Shown: piece after piece, positions 54,222 to 63,104 of the stretch
How positions within the stretch are numbered: the stretch's first letter is position 1
How the letters are laid out: each line of letters starts with the position of its first letter
Assembly: GCF_002811925.1 (NCBI RefSeq)
Contig: NZ_NPDS01000002.1
Coordinates: forward strand, 620,001 to 684,000
Origin: Leptospira barantonii
GTDB lineage: Bacteria > Spirochaetota > Leptospiria > Leptospirales > Leptospiraceae
Direction of reading: 5' to 3'
DNA: 64,000 nucleotides
Notes under the pieces: generated by a model
Databases searched by the model: none
Told to the model about the DNA's origin: nothing
The model's input: only the letters and a program-made list of their open reading frames with translations
Translations under genes and position numbers: made by a program

Positions 54222-56537
54222 ATGGTGAGAAGAAAGAGTAGCAGAAGGAAAGGAGGAATAAAAAAAAATACGAATGAAAAATTTGAATTTCTAAAAAGTA
54301 AAATTCAACCTCCAATTATTCAAACATTAGATAATCCTTTAGTAAATCTTACAATAGATGAGAAAAAAGAGTTCTTTTCAAAGTTGAGTACCCAAAATAA
54401 AATACTCTTAGAACAAACTTTGTTCGAGCTTACCGAAATTTTAAAGGAATTCAGTCCTGAAATTATTCTTTCCTTCTTTTCGGCTTATTCACTTAGCATT
54501 GGAGTAAACGATAACGGCGTCGAAACCGTTGACGAAACAAGAGAAATTGAGCAACCACATATAGAAATTCTACAAGCCCTTGCTTTAATGCTACCAAAGG
54601 ACATGTGGGGAAAAGAACCTTTACCACCTCACAATTTACAAATAGTCCACGATAAAATAAAAGATTTACTTATTACTTTTTCGTATTCACGAATGAATCC
54701 CGAAGTTTTTGATTTGGAGGAAAAAGAGAAGGGGATCGTAATGTTTCAAGAATTCATCCGGAATCATACAAGTAATATCCGAAATTGGGGATATTTTAGT
54801 CAGGTAAAAGTAATACTATTAGAGTTATACGGTGAATTTGATAACCTTCTCAAGGAGAAGGTAGGGTTTTCACCTTCCGAAGTAATTAATGTCTTTTCAA
54901 GTATGATAGCACAGACTGAAAAGTTAATGACCCAGCATTCAAATCGTTTGAAAGATATGTATAAATCTTCGAATCGTTCCGAAATGATTCGAAGATTTAA
55001 TTTGTTCAGAGGTGCAAATGCGAACGAAGAAAATAAGCTTAATCAAGTAATATCGAAGTTGTCTCTAAATCGAGAAGCTTTATTTAATTTGATTTTAAGT
55101 TATGAAAATCAAAATCTCCCGGAAATATTTTCATTTTCATTAGAAGAAATTTCGGACTGTTGCGGAATACATTCTAAAGTTATAGAACAGATCTTTGATT
55201 ATTTCTCATACGAACCGGGAGATTTGGAAGAAAGCAATCCTGAGTTTTTTTTCTTGGATAACCCAATTTGGAAGAAACCCATTATTAAGATTAATGATGC
55301 GTATTTCTGTCCGATACCTATTTTATTTTTTAGTAATTCCTTTACAATTTTAGATTCCTTAATTGAAAAATATTTTAAAGATGCATTGCATGTAAGAAGG
55401 TCAGTTTATTTAGAACAAAAAATAGAAGCTATAGTTAAGAAACGTTTTCCGGATATATCGACGGTTGCAAAGGTTAACTGGTTTGAAAAAGATACTCAAT
55501 ACGAAACAGATTTAATTACTTTTATTGATGTATATGCAATAATTATTGAAGCTAAATCTCATAGAATTAGTTCAGCTGCATTAAGAGGCGCACCCGATAG
55601 AATAAAGAGGCATATAAAGGAAATAATAATTTCCCCTGGAATTCAATCTAAACGACTTGAAGAGCGACTTCAGTATTTAATAGAAAATCCTAATGTTGAT
55701 GATGAGCTTAGACAAAAACTTCCAGTTGATCTAAAAAATATAAATAAGATACTTCGTATTTCAGTTTCGCTGGAAGATTTTGCAACCTTACAATCTAATA
55801 TTGGAAATTTGAAAGCGACTGAATGGATGCCATCATCCATTGAACTTTGTCCAACTCTTAATTTAGCTGATTTCGAAACTGTATTCGATTTTCTTGATCA
55901 TCCAGTTCATATTATTCATTATTTCGAACGAAGGACTGAACTTTTATTAGATGAAAAAGTTAATATAACTGGCGATGAATTAGATTACTTAGGTTTTTAT
56001 TCTGGAACTCTTTTTAGTTATGGTTATATTAACGAAGATAGTAAGGATAATTTAAATATAACGATGATGTCGAGTCCTATCGATCACTATTATTCTTCAA
56101 AGGATGCCGGTATAGATGTTCCTAAACCTGGGCCGCAAATATGTGAAATATTCAAAAATATTTTGATAAAGTTAGAAGAAAGATCAACGCCTGGTTGGAC
56201 TGTTCTTGGGGTCGCTTTGAGTCGATATTCTCCAACTGATCAAGAAAAGATTACTAACTTTATCACTCATATGAAATTGAAAATATCAAATAACTGGGAT
56301 GCTGAGGATTTACAGAATTTTTTAATTTTCGCTCCCCCTTATGGATCAGAATATGGTTTAGCTTTTGTTTTGTATAGTGATTCAACTATTCACAGAAAAT
56401 ATGAGTTTATTGAATCAGCGGAATCGCAAGTATTTAACAACTCTTATGCAAAATACGCATTAATTATAGCTAAGAATATCGATGATAATGAAAGTCCTTA
56501 TAATTATATTGCTGTTGGTCGTAAGATTGATGACTAA
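54222..56537 (+). CDS. PD-(D/E)xK nuclease-domain protein, 771 residues
   Basis: The C-terminal half has a restriction-endonuclease-like core: a glutamate helix (YLEQKIEAIVKKRFP, about 396-410), then YETDLITFIDVYAIIIEAKSHR with Asp430, Glu443 and Lys445. This is the E..D..ExK layout of Mrr/NERD-type nucleases. The N-terminus is very basic (MVRRKSSRRKGG) and the first 390 residues are helical and unassigned. It probably cleaves DNA. Its setting among other nuclease genes suggests anti-phage defence, but I recognise no named system. Confidence 0.65.
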   Translation: MVRRKSSRRKGGIKKNTNEKFEFLKSKIQPPIIQTLDNPLVNLTIDEKKEFFSKLSTQNKILLEQTLFELTEILKEFSPEIILSFFSAYSLSIGVNDNGVETVDETREIEQPHIEILQALALMLPKDMWGKEPLPPHNLQIVHDKIKDLLITFSYSRMNPEVFDLEEKEKGIVMFQEFIRNHTSNIRNWGYFSQVKVILLELYGEFDNLLKEKVGFSPSEVINVFSSMIAQTEKLMTQHSNRLKDMYKSSNRSEMIRRFNLFRGANANEENKLNQVISKLSLNREALFNLILSYENQNLPEIFSFSLEEISDCCGIHSKVIEQIFDYFSYEPGDLEESNPEFFFLDNPIWKKPIIKINDAYFCPIPILFFSNSFTILDSLIEKYFKDALHVRRSVYLEQKIEAIVKKRFPDISTVAKVNWFEKDTQYETDLITFIDVYAIIIEAKSHRISSAALRGAPDRIKRHIKEIIISPGIQSKRLEERLQYLIENPNVDDELRQKLPVDLKNINKILRISVSLEDFATLQSNIGNLKATEWMPSSIELCPTLNLADFETVFDFLDHPVHIIHYFERRTELLLDEKVNITGDELDYLGFYSGTLFSYGYINEDSKDNLNITMMSSPIDHYYSSKDAGIDVPKPGPQICEIFKNILIKLEERSTPGWTVLGVALSRYSPTDQEKITNFITHMKLKISNNWDAEDLQNFLIFAPPYGSEYGLAFVLYSDSTIHRKYEFIESAESQVFNNSYAKYALIIAKNIDDNESPYNYIAVGRKIDD

Positions 56538-56607
56538 GTTCAATTTACTATTTATAATCTAAAGATTATTTCGGATTGTTAGTCTTAAATTAATAAAACA
56601 TTGTAAA

Positions 56608-56674
56608 AAATTTAAACTGAAGCTAACGTTTAAAAAAGCGAATGTATTCTCTTAGGATGATCGTGCAGTTGAAA
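56608..56674. repeat. Repeat-bearing region downstream of the PD-(D/E)xK gene
   Basis: It carries the second copy of the 17-base repeat TGTATTCTCTTAGGATG (56643-56659) and the second copy of TCGTGCAGTTGAA (56661-56673). The outer ends TTTAAACTG and CAGTTGAAA pair at eight of nine positions, which resembles the hairpin at 54057-54093. Confidence 0.5.
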
Positions 56675-56740
56675 ACAGATTTTGCCGAAAATAAACAAAT
56701 GTTACTAAGTAATAGTTAGAGTATATATAATTGAGCTTGT

Positions 56741-57400
56741 ATGACACTTGAAGAATCTCGCAAAATGCTGGAGCAAAAACGTGCTGATTTATTTGATTCG
56801 GCAAAAAAGTTCATGGAAGAGAGGAATGAGAGTCCCATTGAAAGTACTTATGAGCTTTTTATTATTACAATCTTCAAGCGGGCTCGTGCGTTACTTAGCG
56901 GCTTCATTCTCCTGCATGAAACGAACAATTATCAATGTGCGGCTCCATTAATTCGACTACAACTGGATAGCTTGCTCAGATCCGTAGCGCTTTTCAAAGC
57001 GCAGGATGCCGATCAATTTTTAGAAACCTTCTTTGTTGGGGGAAAAATCCGTAATCTGAAACTCCATAATGGTAAGAAAATGACCGATGCAGAACTGATT
57101 AAAGAATTAGAGGTTTTATATCCGGCGGGCAAAAGCTTTTACGGAATGCTATCAAGTTACGTTCATTTATCAAATTCACATCTTTTCTCTGCAATTAAGT
57201 TCTTTTCTGATAAAGAAAATTCAAAATAAATTCCTATTTCAATTTCACTTGATGAGACAGACGAGATTCTTGATCAGCAAGTTTGGATAGAATCGAGCAA
57301 GCAATTCTTTATCATTACGGAATTACTCGTTGCTGTCTTGGAGCATATCGAAACAGCTTACATTATCCCTGAGCGTAAAAACAAAAAATACAACGTCTAA
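56741..57400 (+). pseudogene. DUF5677-like gene interrupted by an in-frame TAA
   Basis: The first part (162 residues) has the DUF5677-like pattern ARALLSGFILLHETNNYQCAAPLIRLQLDSLLRSVALF and YGMLSSYVHLSNSHLF. It ends at a TAA (57227-57229). The same frame then continues for 56 codons (ISISLDETDEILDQQVWIESSKQFFIITELLVAVLEHIETAYIIPE) to TAA 57400, with sequence typical of the family's C-terminal part. The gene is therefore probably broken by one stop codon. Recoding or a sequence error are alternatives. Confidence 0.6.
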
Positions 57401-57404
57401 CTTC

Positions 57405-58475
57405 ATGCAAACGTTCTTCAGCATTAAGTATTATATACTCAATGATGAGATTCAAAAGTTAATCGTTGATTATAACTTAAAATTAAATGAGAATGATTTA
57501 TCAGAAATATTCTTCTTTGTTAATGAGTTTTCAGAGAATTTAGACAGCGAACATCCAATTTCTCGACATATTAATGCAAATGGAACACATGATATACTTA
57601 ATTTATTTCTCCATGGCTTAGTGATAAAAAGTTGTAAAGAATCAATTGGTTTAGATCGCGAAATAGAAGGAAAACTTCGATCAAAGGAGAAGTTCTATTC
57701 AATTTTTAATGAGCTTTTGATCTCTTATTACTTTATACGAAATAACAAGTCTGTTAGATTATTACCAACAGGAGTAAACAAGACTCCTGATATGCAGGTG
57801 ATCTATGATGATTCAAGGAAAATAACTTTAGAAATCAAAACACTTGGAATAAGTAGTGCGAATAAAAATAAAAGAGTGCTTTCTGATTTATTATCGCAGG
57901 TCATTTCGAGGTTTGCCTTAAAAAATAAAATTTCAGATATTAGATTTTTACCTTCCGATCGTATGGATGAAATTGTCGATGGAAAAGTAATTGAAGATAT
58001 TGTTGCAAAATACGATTTATATTGTGATTGGCTATATGAATTACTAAATAGGCGAATTAGAAAAGATAAATTATTTATTAAAATTCCGCTGATAGGGCGC
58101 GTAGATTATTTTTTGTCAAAAGAAATCGATGCAGGAATGAATGGTCAAATTATTGGTTTTTCGAGAAAATCTGAAAGCGATTTCGTAAAAATTATTAAGA
58201 ATGGTATTCAAGAAGCAGTAACCCAATTATCTAACTATGAATCTCCAAATTGCATAATTTTCTGCGATAATATTCCTCACCCTCAATTAGTTCGTTCAAT
58301 TCCATCGAATTTACAGAAAAAAATCGAAGGTCTCTGTTTTATTACATTTATATTTGATCGATATCCGAAAATTATCGTAAAATATTTTCCTTTTAAGAGA
58401 AAGGAATCAACAAAGTATTTAAGAAAGTTTTTTGCAGATTTACAGTCGTTCAATGAAAGACTCTTCTTACATTAA
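57405..58475 (+). CDS. Restriction-endonuclease-like (PD-(D/E)xK) protein
   Basis: I choose ATG 57405 (MQTFFSIKYY) rather than the TTG at 57330, because the latter overlaps the end of the broken gene before it. The 356-residue protein has the nuclease core FNELLISYYFIRNNKSVRLLP, TPDMQVIYDDSRKITLEIKTLG, giving Glu103, Pro-Asp129 and Glu143-Ile-Lys145. This is a textbook PD-(D/E)xK pattern. No methyltransferase or ATPase partner is adjacent. It is likely a DNA-cutting effector of unknown trigger. Confidence 0.65.
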   Translation: MQTFFSIKYYILNDEIQKLIVDYNLKLNENDLSEIFFFVNEFSENLDSEHPISRHINANGTHDILNLFLHGLVIKSCKESIGLDREIEGKLRSKEKFYSIFNELLISYYFIRNNKSVRLLPTGVNKTPDMQVIYDDSRKITLEIKTLGISSANKNKRVLSDLLSQVISRFALKNKISDIRFLPSDRMDEIVDGKVIEDIVAKYDLYCDWLYELLNRRIRKDKLFIKIPLIGRVDYFLSKEIDAGMNGQIIGFSRKSESDFVKIIKNGIQEAVTQLSNYESPNCIIFCDNIPHPQLVRSIPSNLQKKIEGLCFITFIFDRYPKIIVKYFPFKRKESTKYLRKFFADLQSFNERLFLH

Positions 58476-58492
58476 ATTTACTTGTAGTTCGT

Positions 58493-59002
58493 ATGCTCTT
58501 CTCTACGGTGTCTTCGATGGATTCAATTGCAAAAATATCAGCTGTGTATGCCAAATTGCTTAATGGCATTGATTGGCAAGATCCGCTCTTGTGCAAAGGA
58601 TTGCGGGAGGGGCGAAATAAGTTTCTCTCAAATGCTTGGTTGAGTCTGTTCCCAGATCCTAACAAATATCATAATACCCACTTTGCAAGTGTTGAAGCTC
58701 ATCGACAATTAAAAGGCAAAAAATACTCCGGTCTCGTTTTTGAACACGTAGTACCAAAACATTACTTTCAATCGCGCCTCGAATGTGAAGCCGAAGAGGC
58801 CGCTAAAAATGGTAAGTCGATTTCAATAGCTCGAATTGAAAAAATACTCCGCAAAAATTGGATTCTCGCAACAGTTACAAAAGATGAAGACAAAAAACTG
58901 CTTAAGCTTCCCGTTGATTGGGATTTGGATGAGAAAAATAAATTTATACGTTACGCTAATTTAAAACTTGAAGTGAATAGCTTTTTCAAAGAACCATTAT
59001 GA
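58493..59002 (+). CDS. Possible HNH-like nuclease, small
   Basis: The 169-residue protein contains SGLVFEHVVPKHYFQSRL followed by a long helix and the segment NWILATVTKDEDKKLLKLPVDWDL. The EHVVPK motif resembles the first HNH strand-turn of some atypical HNH nucleases, and the VTKDED..L part is often found with it. Zinc ligands are lacking. It begins 17 bases after the PD-(D/E)xK gene, so the two may form one unit. Confidence 0.5.
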   Translation: MLFSTVSSMDSIAKISAVYAKLLNGIDWQDPLLCKGLREGRNKFLSNAWLSLFPDPNKYHNTHFASVEAHRQLKGKKYSGLVFEHVVPKHYFQSRLECEAEEAAKNGKSISIARIEKILRKNWILATVTKDEDKKLLKLPVDWDLDEKNKFIRYANLKLEVNSFFKEPL

Positions 59003-59164
59003 ATTACTACAAAGGATTATTGAATTCGAATTCGATTCACTTAGAAGTTAATAAGGTTGCTTGTTAGTTAGAATTTTGGGATCAATTACTTATTTAGATA
59101 CCTATTTCATTGATCGGGTTAGCTTGATTTATTTTTGGATTGTATTTATATTTGCTTTGTCATC

Positions 59165-59854
59165 TTAAAATAGTTTTAAATTGTCGTCTCTTTTTTCCTT
59201 TTTATTTATTCTTAAAATATCTTTATTCATATTTTGAACTTCATGAACAAATTGTATTTCATTTCCCTCGGCATGATAAATAATTTTCTCTGGATCTTTT
59301 GAAGAATCATCAAGCCAAGACTCAAAATCTTTTTTCAGTATCAATCCTGGTTGTCGGTGGTGAATTTGTGCGACATGCTTGTTTGCTGGCATCGTAACTA
59401 TTACGAATCCAATTTTTTGCATTCCATCATCGTCTTTAAATGGGACGTTTAAACCGGCGAACGAAAAGATCTCCTCGTTTTCTAAACTCATTCGAAATCG
59501 GTTATTTGGTTTTGGAATTGTTTCACTCCATTCCCAATATTCGGTAGCTGGAATTATGCACCGATTCGACTCTAACGCATTTGCCCATTTCCAATAGGAT
59601 TTTATCTTTTCGATTGTCGCATTAATTATTGGTTTCTTTAGAATTTTTCCATTTACTTCAACGTTTTTCAATCCCCAGTGTGTATGAATCAAAGAGCGAT
59701 TTCCGTTTAAATTTTGAATAACAGGCTCCACCCGTGTCGGGAAAACTTCTTTCTCTTCCCGGAATTCTCGTCGGATTTGATCAGTTTCATATCTTAGATT
59801 ATAGTATTCTATGACCTGAGACGCTGAGGCGTTTAGCGAATATCTACCACACAT
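59165..59854 (-). CDS. SRAP-domain protein (HMCES/YedK family)
   Basis: The 229-residue protein has all key SRAP features: catalytic Cys2 in MCGRYS, Asn in PIINATIE, the RCIIPATEYWEW segment with the active-site Glu, and the active-site His in HHRQPGLIL. SRAP proteins form covalent links with abasic sites in single-stranded DNA, and bacterial members cluster with SOS and translesion-polymerase genes. It starts 10 bases after the PolB gene on the same strand, so it is probably the last gene of that operon. Confidence 0.93.
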   Translation of the reverse strand: MCGRYSLNASASQVIEYYNLRYETDQIRREFREEKEVFPTRVEPVIQNLNGNRSLIHTHWGLKNVEVNGKILKKPIINATIEKIKSYWKWANALESNRCIIPATEYWEWSETIPKPNNRFRMSLENEEIFSFAGLNVPFKDDDGMQKIGFVIVTMPANKHVAQIHHRQPGLILKKDFESWLDDSSKDPEKIIYHAEGNEIQFVHEVQNMNKDILRINKKEKRDDNLKLF

Positions 59855-59863
59855 AATAAATTA

Positions 59864-62143
59864 TTAACTAACAAGTTTAAAAGGTAAAAGCAATTGTTTT
59901 TGTCTGAGAGCTTTAAAATATTCGCGCGGTTGTAGGTGTTCAGTGACTTCTTCTAAGGCTTGAATTAACAAATCTCTGTAAAATTCGATGTGAATTTTTG
60001 GTCGAACTGTGACTTTTACAGCAATTTCTTCAGGAAGGTATTCTCGTTTTTGTTTCCAGCCTTGAACTACCAGATACTTGATTTTTTCCCCGGGTTCTAT
60101 CTTGATTCCTTGAGCATTTAACGAGTTTAACGACTGAGATGAAGAATTCTTCGCAACGTATTCTTCGGAGCTTTTCGAAATCGTCCTTTTCATTAAGAGA
60201 TCTCCTATTTCGATTTTACCATCGAGGAGTGCCTTCACATATTGAAAATACAAGGAGTCTAAGAATGGTCGTTTTTCATAAAGCTCGTTCTTCGTTGAAC
60301 ACGATTGCATCGTTTCTAACAGTTCGGTTTGAAATCGTTTGATGAATGTAGGCATATCCTTTCGCCGAACGAATATGCCTCTTACTTTCAGTTCACCTTG
60401 CAAGAATTTTCCGAGGTATCGATTTACAACTCCAATTTGGTGATCGTTTTTTGAAGCTGGGAACATTAGCCATTCATAGATACCTTCAATTTTTAGCTGT
60501 ATTTTCGTTTTTTCGGTAATCGCCGCGCAAAGTAAAAGAAGTTCCTCGCGTGTGAAAGGAGCTGAATCCAGTTTTGAAATAAACAGAGAATCAGTAATGG
60601 CATGGAGAAAAGTATATCCGAGATCTTCTGTGACTTCCTTAGCAATCAGCAATACCTCTCGTCCGATTGCTGTAACGGATTCGTGGCTCTCTAATCTTCC
60701 GAATTTAGCATTGCGGTATCCGAGATAACCGAAAGAAGTTACGAGCATCCATTTTAAGGCGTTTTGTCTTGCGTCGTAAATCGCTGATCGTTCGGATTTA
60801 AGCTCGATCTGGTCTTTGTAATACTTACGACGTTTGAGAATATCCTCTAAAGCCTCAGAAACGACTCCTCGACGACGAGTACAACAATGATACGTCGTTC
60901 CTGGAATGTAGGTTTTAGTTTCATCGTCTTCGCAACAGCTACAGTTCACAGTTTCAGGACTAATATTGTAGGAACTCATGATCGAAGGATACATTTGAGC
61001 GAAATCTAACTGTGCAACGTTTTCTAAAAGAGATCCGCTGCTTAAATCGGGGAGTGTAACGAGTCCTCCTTTATCGACTCGGATGAGTTCATAGACTGTT
61101 TTCGATCTTTCCAGAGACGATTTTTGCCAAGGGACAAGATAATTCTTTTTCAGTGCGACCGCCATTTCGATATTCGTCAATGCGGTGCCGGTGGAGGCGC
61201 GTGCCATCCGTTGAATAGGAATTCTGCTTAATCGTGCGAGTTCGAATATACCGAGAAGATAGGATTCTTTGAACACGAAGGAATTACAACTATCGATGTG
61301 GAGTCTTCCAAATAAAGGATAGTTAGGAGCACGGTAGATAACTTGTCCATAGGACTCAAAGGAGGTTCCTTTCGTCTGAATTTTGCGTGTTATTCTTCCA
61401 GGATCTCGGTCCAGCAGGAGTTTAAAATGATGTTGCTGACCTAAAGAGAATAAGAACGGCATGATGGCCTGATCGCCAAATGCGCTTACAATAATGTCTG
61501 GATCGAATTCTTTGAGGATCTCGTTAATTCTGCGAAGAAGATCTACTGCGTTAGGAAAAAAGAGTTCCTCATGGAATCCGTCATCGGTGGAAATGACGAG
61601 TGGATTTGCTTGTGAATAACCGATACGATGGTTGAGTTTAAAATAGAGATCCATTGTTCGCAGTTTAGGAATTTCATAGTCGGCATCTTGTAAATCACTG
61701 AGCGGCTTAATCGAAGTTAGTCTCTGACCTTCATACGTGACTTGGACTCTTGCGAACGGATAAAGCTTCTTTGCATACATGTAAGCGGTTGTAAGCTCAA
61801 TATCCGAATGATAGATATCAAGCTTTTCATAAAACGCATGTAATCGGTGATAGATTCTTCGTAATACTGAAGGAACCGAGAGTGATATTTCAAGGACCGA
61901 CACTGGCTTATTTGAATAGAATCCTAATTTATTCAGTTGTTTCGGAGGTCGCAGAAGCGCGCGTAGTCCGATTAAGCGAGCGATGAAATTATTCTGATAT
62001 CTCTCGTTTCCATGAATATAGAAGGTGGGGTAGAAAACGTCATGAAAGGATCGGAGTTCACTTTCACCTTTGATCCAAAGTGTGATGTTTCCTTCTAAAT
62101 CATAGAGATCGATTAAGAATCCTTCAAAGCTGTTTTCCTTCAT
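59864..62143 (-). CDS. Family B DNA polymerase with degenerate exonuclease motifs
   Basis: The 759-residue protein has PolB motif A AQLDFAQMYPSIMSSYNIS (Asp380), motif B NALKWMLVTSFGYLG (Lys464) and motif C HAITDSLFI (Asp518). A Cys-rich insert (CSCC..CC, 401-421) lies between A and B. Motif C lacks the first Asp of DTD. The exonuclease motifs look lost: DLY for DIE near 165-167, AIMPFL for FDLPYL near 226-231, and YLLGI for YxxxD near 295-299. It overlaps the upstream small gene by 20 bases. It is probably a non-proofreading, translesion-type or element replication polymerase. Confidence 0.88.
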   Translation of the reverse strand: MKENSFEGFLIDLYDLEGNITLWIKGESELRSFHDVFYPTFYIHGNERYQNNFIARLIGLRALLRPPKQLNKLGFYSNKPVSVLEISLSVPSVLRRIYHRLHAFYEKLDIYHSDIELTTAYMYAKKLYPFARVQVTYEGQRLTSIKPLSDLQDADYEIPKLRTMDLYFKLNHRIGYSQANPLVISTDDGFHEELFFPNAVDLLRRINEILKEFDPDIIVSAFGDQAIMPFLFSLGQQHHFKLLLDRDPGRITRKIQTKGTSFESYGQVIYRAPNYPLFGRLHIDSCNSFVFKESYLLGIFELARLSRIPIQRMARASTGTALTNIEMAVALKKNYLVPWQKSSLERSKTVYELIRVDKGGLVTLPDLSSGSLLENVAQLDFAQMYPSIMSSYNISPETVNCSCCEDDETKTYIPGTTYHCCTRRRGVVSEALEDILKRRKYYKDQIELKSERSAIYDARQNALKWMLVTSFGYLGYRNAKFGRLESHESVTAIGREVLLIAKEVTEDLGYTFLHAITDSLFISKLDSAPFTREELLLLCAAITEKTKIQLKIEGIYEWLMFPASKNDHQIGVVNRYLGKFLQGELKVRGIFVRRKDMPTFIKRFQTELLETMQSCSTKNELYEKRPFLDSLYFQYVKALLDGKIEIGDLLMKRTISKSSEEYVAKNSSSQSLNSLNAQGIKIEPGEKIKYLVVQGWKQKREYLPEEIAVKVTVRPKIHIEFYRDLLIQALEEVTEHLQPREYFKALRQKQLLLPFKLVS

Positions 62144-62387
62144 ACTTTTCCAGTCTTTTCTTTAAATCGTTCAATTCATCACGCAATACTACGATATTAG
62201 AAAGAAGAATAGTTTCGATCGAATAGGGATTCGAAGCCATTACACCTGCCGCCAGATGACTTTTTGCGATTCGCATAATATCATCGAATGCTTCTTGATG
62301 TTTTCTCGGTAGTGCGCGTCGAAAGTCTTTGAAGCGTTCTGTCGCTCCATCAATCTCGCGTGAATAAGGTGTTACTGTCCGTCCCAT
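62124..62387 (-). CDS. Small coiled-coil protein of the PolB operon
   Basis: The 87-residue protein is helical, with a C-terminal leucine-rich coiled coil (SNIVVLRDELNDLKKRLEKYE). It overlaps the upstream gene by 38 bases and the polB gene by 20 bases, which strongly suggests co-translation with both. No family was recognised. It may be a polymerase accessory or linker protein. Confidence 0.65.
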   Translation of the reverse strand: MGRTVTPYSREIDGATERFKDFRRALPRKHQEAFDDIMRIAKSHLAAGVMASNPYSIETILLSNIVVLRDELNDLKKRLEKYEGKQL

Positions 62388-62916
62388 CGTTTGGCACCTC
62401 CTGAGCCGCGATTTCTTTTACAGTGGAACCGATTGATCTGCTAAGTTTTTGCAAATACGTTTGATAGATCGGATCGGATTTTTGGATTGATTCAGATATT
62501 AGAAATCGAAACCCGTTTTCTTTTAGCCGAACGAACTTCTCAACTAAGCGATCGAGCAGAGTGATTCTCTCATCCTTTTTTACGTCTCCGTCGAAAAACT
62601 GTTTTGAGGGAGCTAAAAATATAAAGAGTCGTTCTTTTAGTGGCTCTGGATCTTCGGAATCCAGGAGAGAATTCATAAAATCTAAAAGTTGATACGGTGT
62701 AAAAGCTCGTTGAATTTGAATTTGATGCAGCACGAAGGTTTCAAAGCCCTTTGTGGCTTCGGCGACACTGTACGCCTTGAAACGGATTGCGCAGTCAACT
62801 ACTTGGATTTCATAGCCTTCCCTGCAAAGAGCTACTAATAGCGAATGAGAAAAGCTATTTGATCCTTTTCCGAGGAGGAGATTCTTTTCCAACCCAACAA
62901 CATTTGTATTTTCCAT
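62350..62916 (-). CDS. Possible RecA/ImuA-like protein, first gene of the PolB operon
   Basis: The 188-residue protein has an N-terminal loop with Walker A-like character but without GKT (LLLGKGSNSFSHSLLVALCREGYEIQVVDCAIRF) and a strand with the look of Walker B (ERLFIFLAPSKQFFDGD). A later segment is RLVEKFVRLKENGFRFLISES. The order suggests a degenerate RecA-fold protein such as ImuA/SulA-type paralogues, which pair with translesion polymerases. Family assignment is weak. It heads the four-gene operon ending with the SRAP gene. Confidence 0.45.
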   Translation of the reverse strand: MENTNVVGLEKNLLLGKGSNSFSHSLLVALCREGYEIQVVDCAIRFKAYSVAEATKGFETFVLHQIQIQRAFTPYQLLDFMNSLLDSEDPEPLKERLFIFLAPSKQFFDGDVKKDERITLLDRLVEKFVRLKENGFRFLISESIQKSDPIYQTYLQKLSRSIGSTVKEIAAQEVPNDGTDSNTLFTRD

Positions 62917-63104
62917 AAAGATGCATGATATCCGAGATAGTTAAAAATACAAACATTTAGTTGCTAAATATACAATAAGTATAATTTTTTATAAAATGAT
63001 ATGTTCCGAAAATGTGGAAAAACCAAGAAATCATTAGTACAAAATTGGAATAAGACATAATGGAAAATCTGCAAAAATTCAAGTTAGAAAATGAAGAATA
63101 ATAT
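62917..63104. promoter_or_regulatory. Divergent intergenic region upstream of the PolB operon
   Basis: Two direct repeats are visible: TAGTTAAAAATACAA at 62939-62953 and the related TAGTTGCTAAATATACAA at 62958-62975. They could be regulator sites. I looked for the Leptospira LexA pattern TTTG-N5-CAAA and did not find a match here. Confidence 0.3.

Noticed and set aside
62917..63060. LexA/SOS box upstream of the PolB operon
   Set aside because: I searched for TTTG-N5-CAAA and close variants and found none that pairs convincingly, so SOS control is not claimed.
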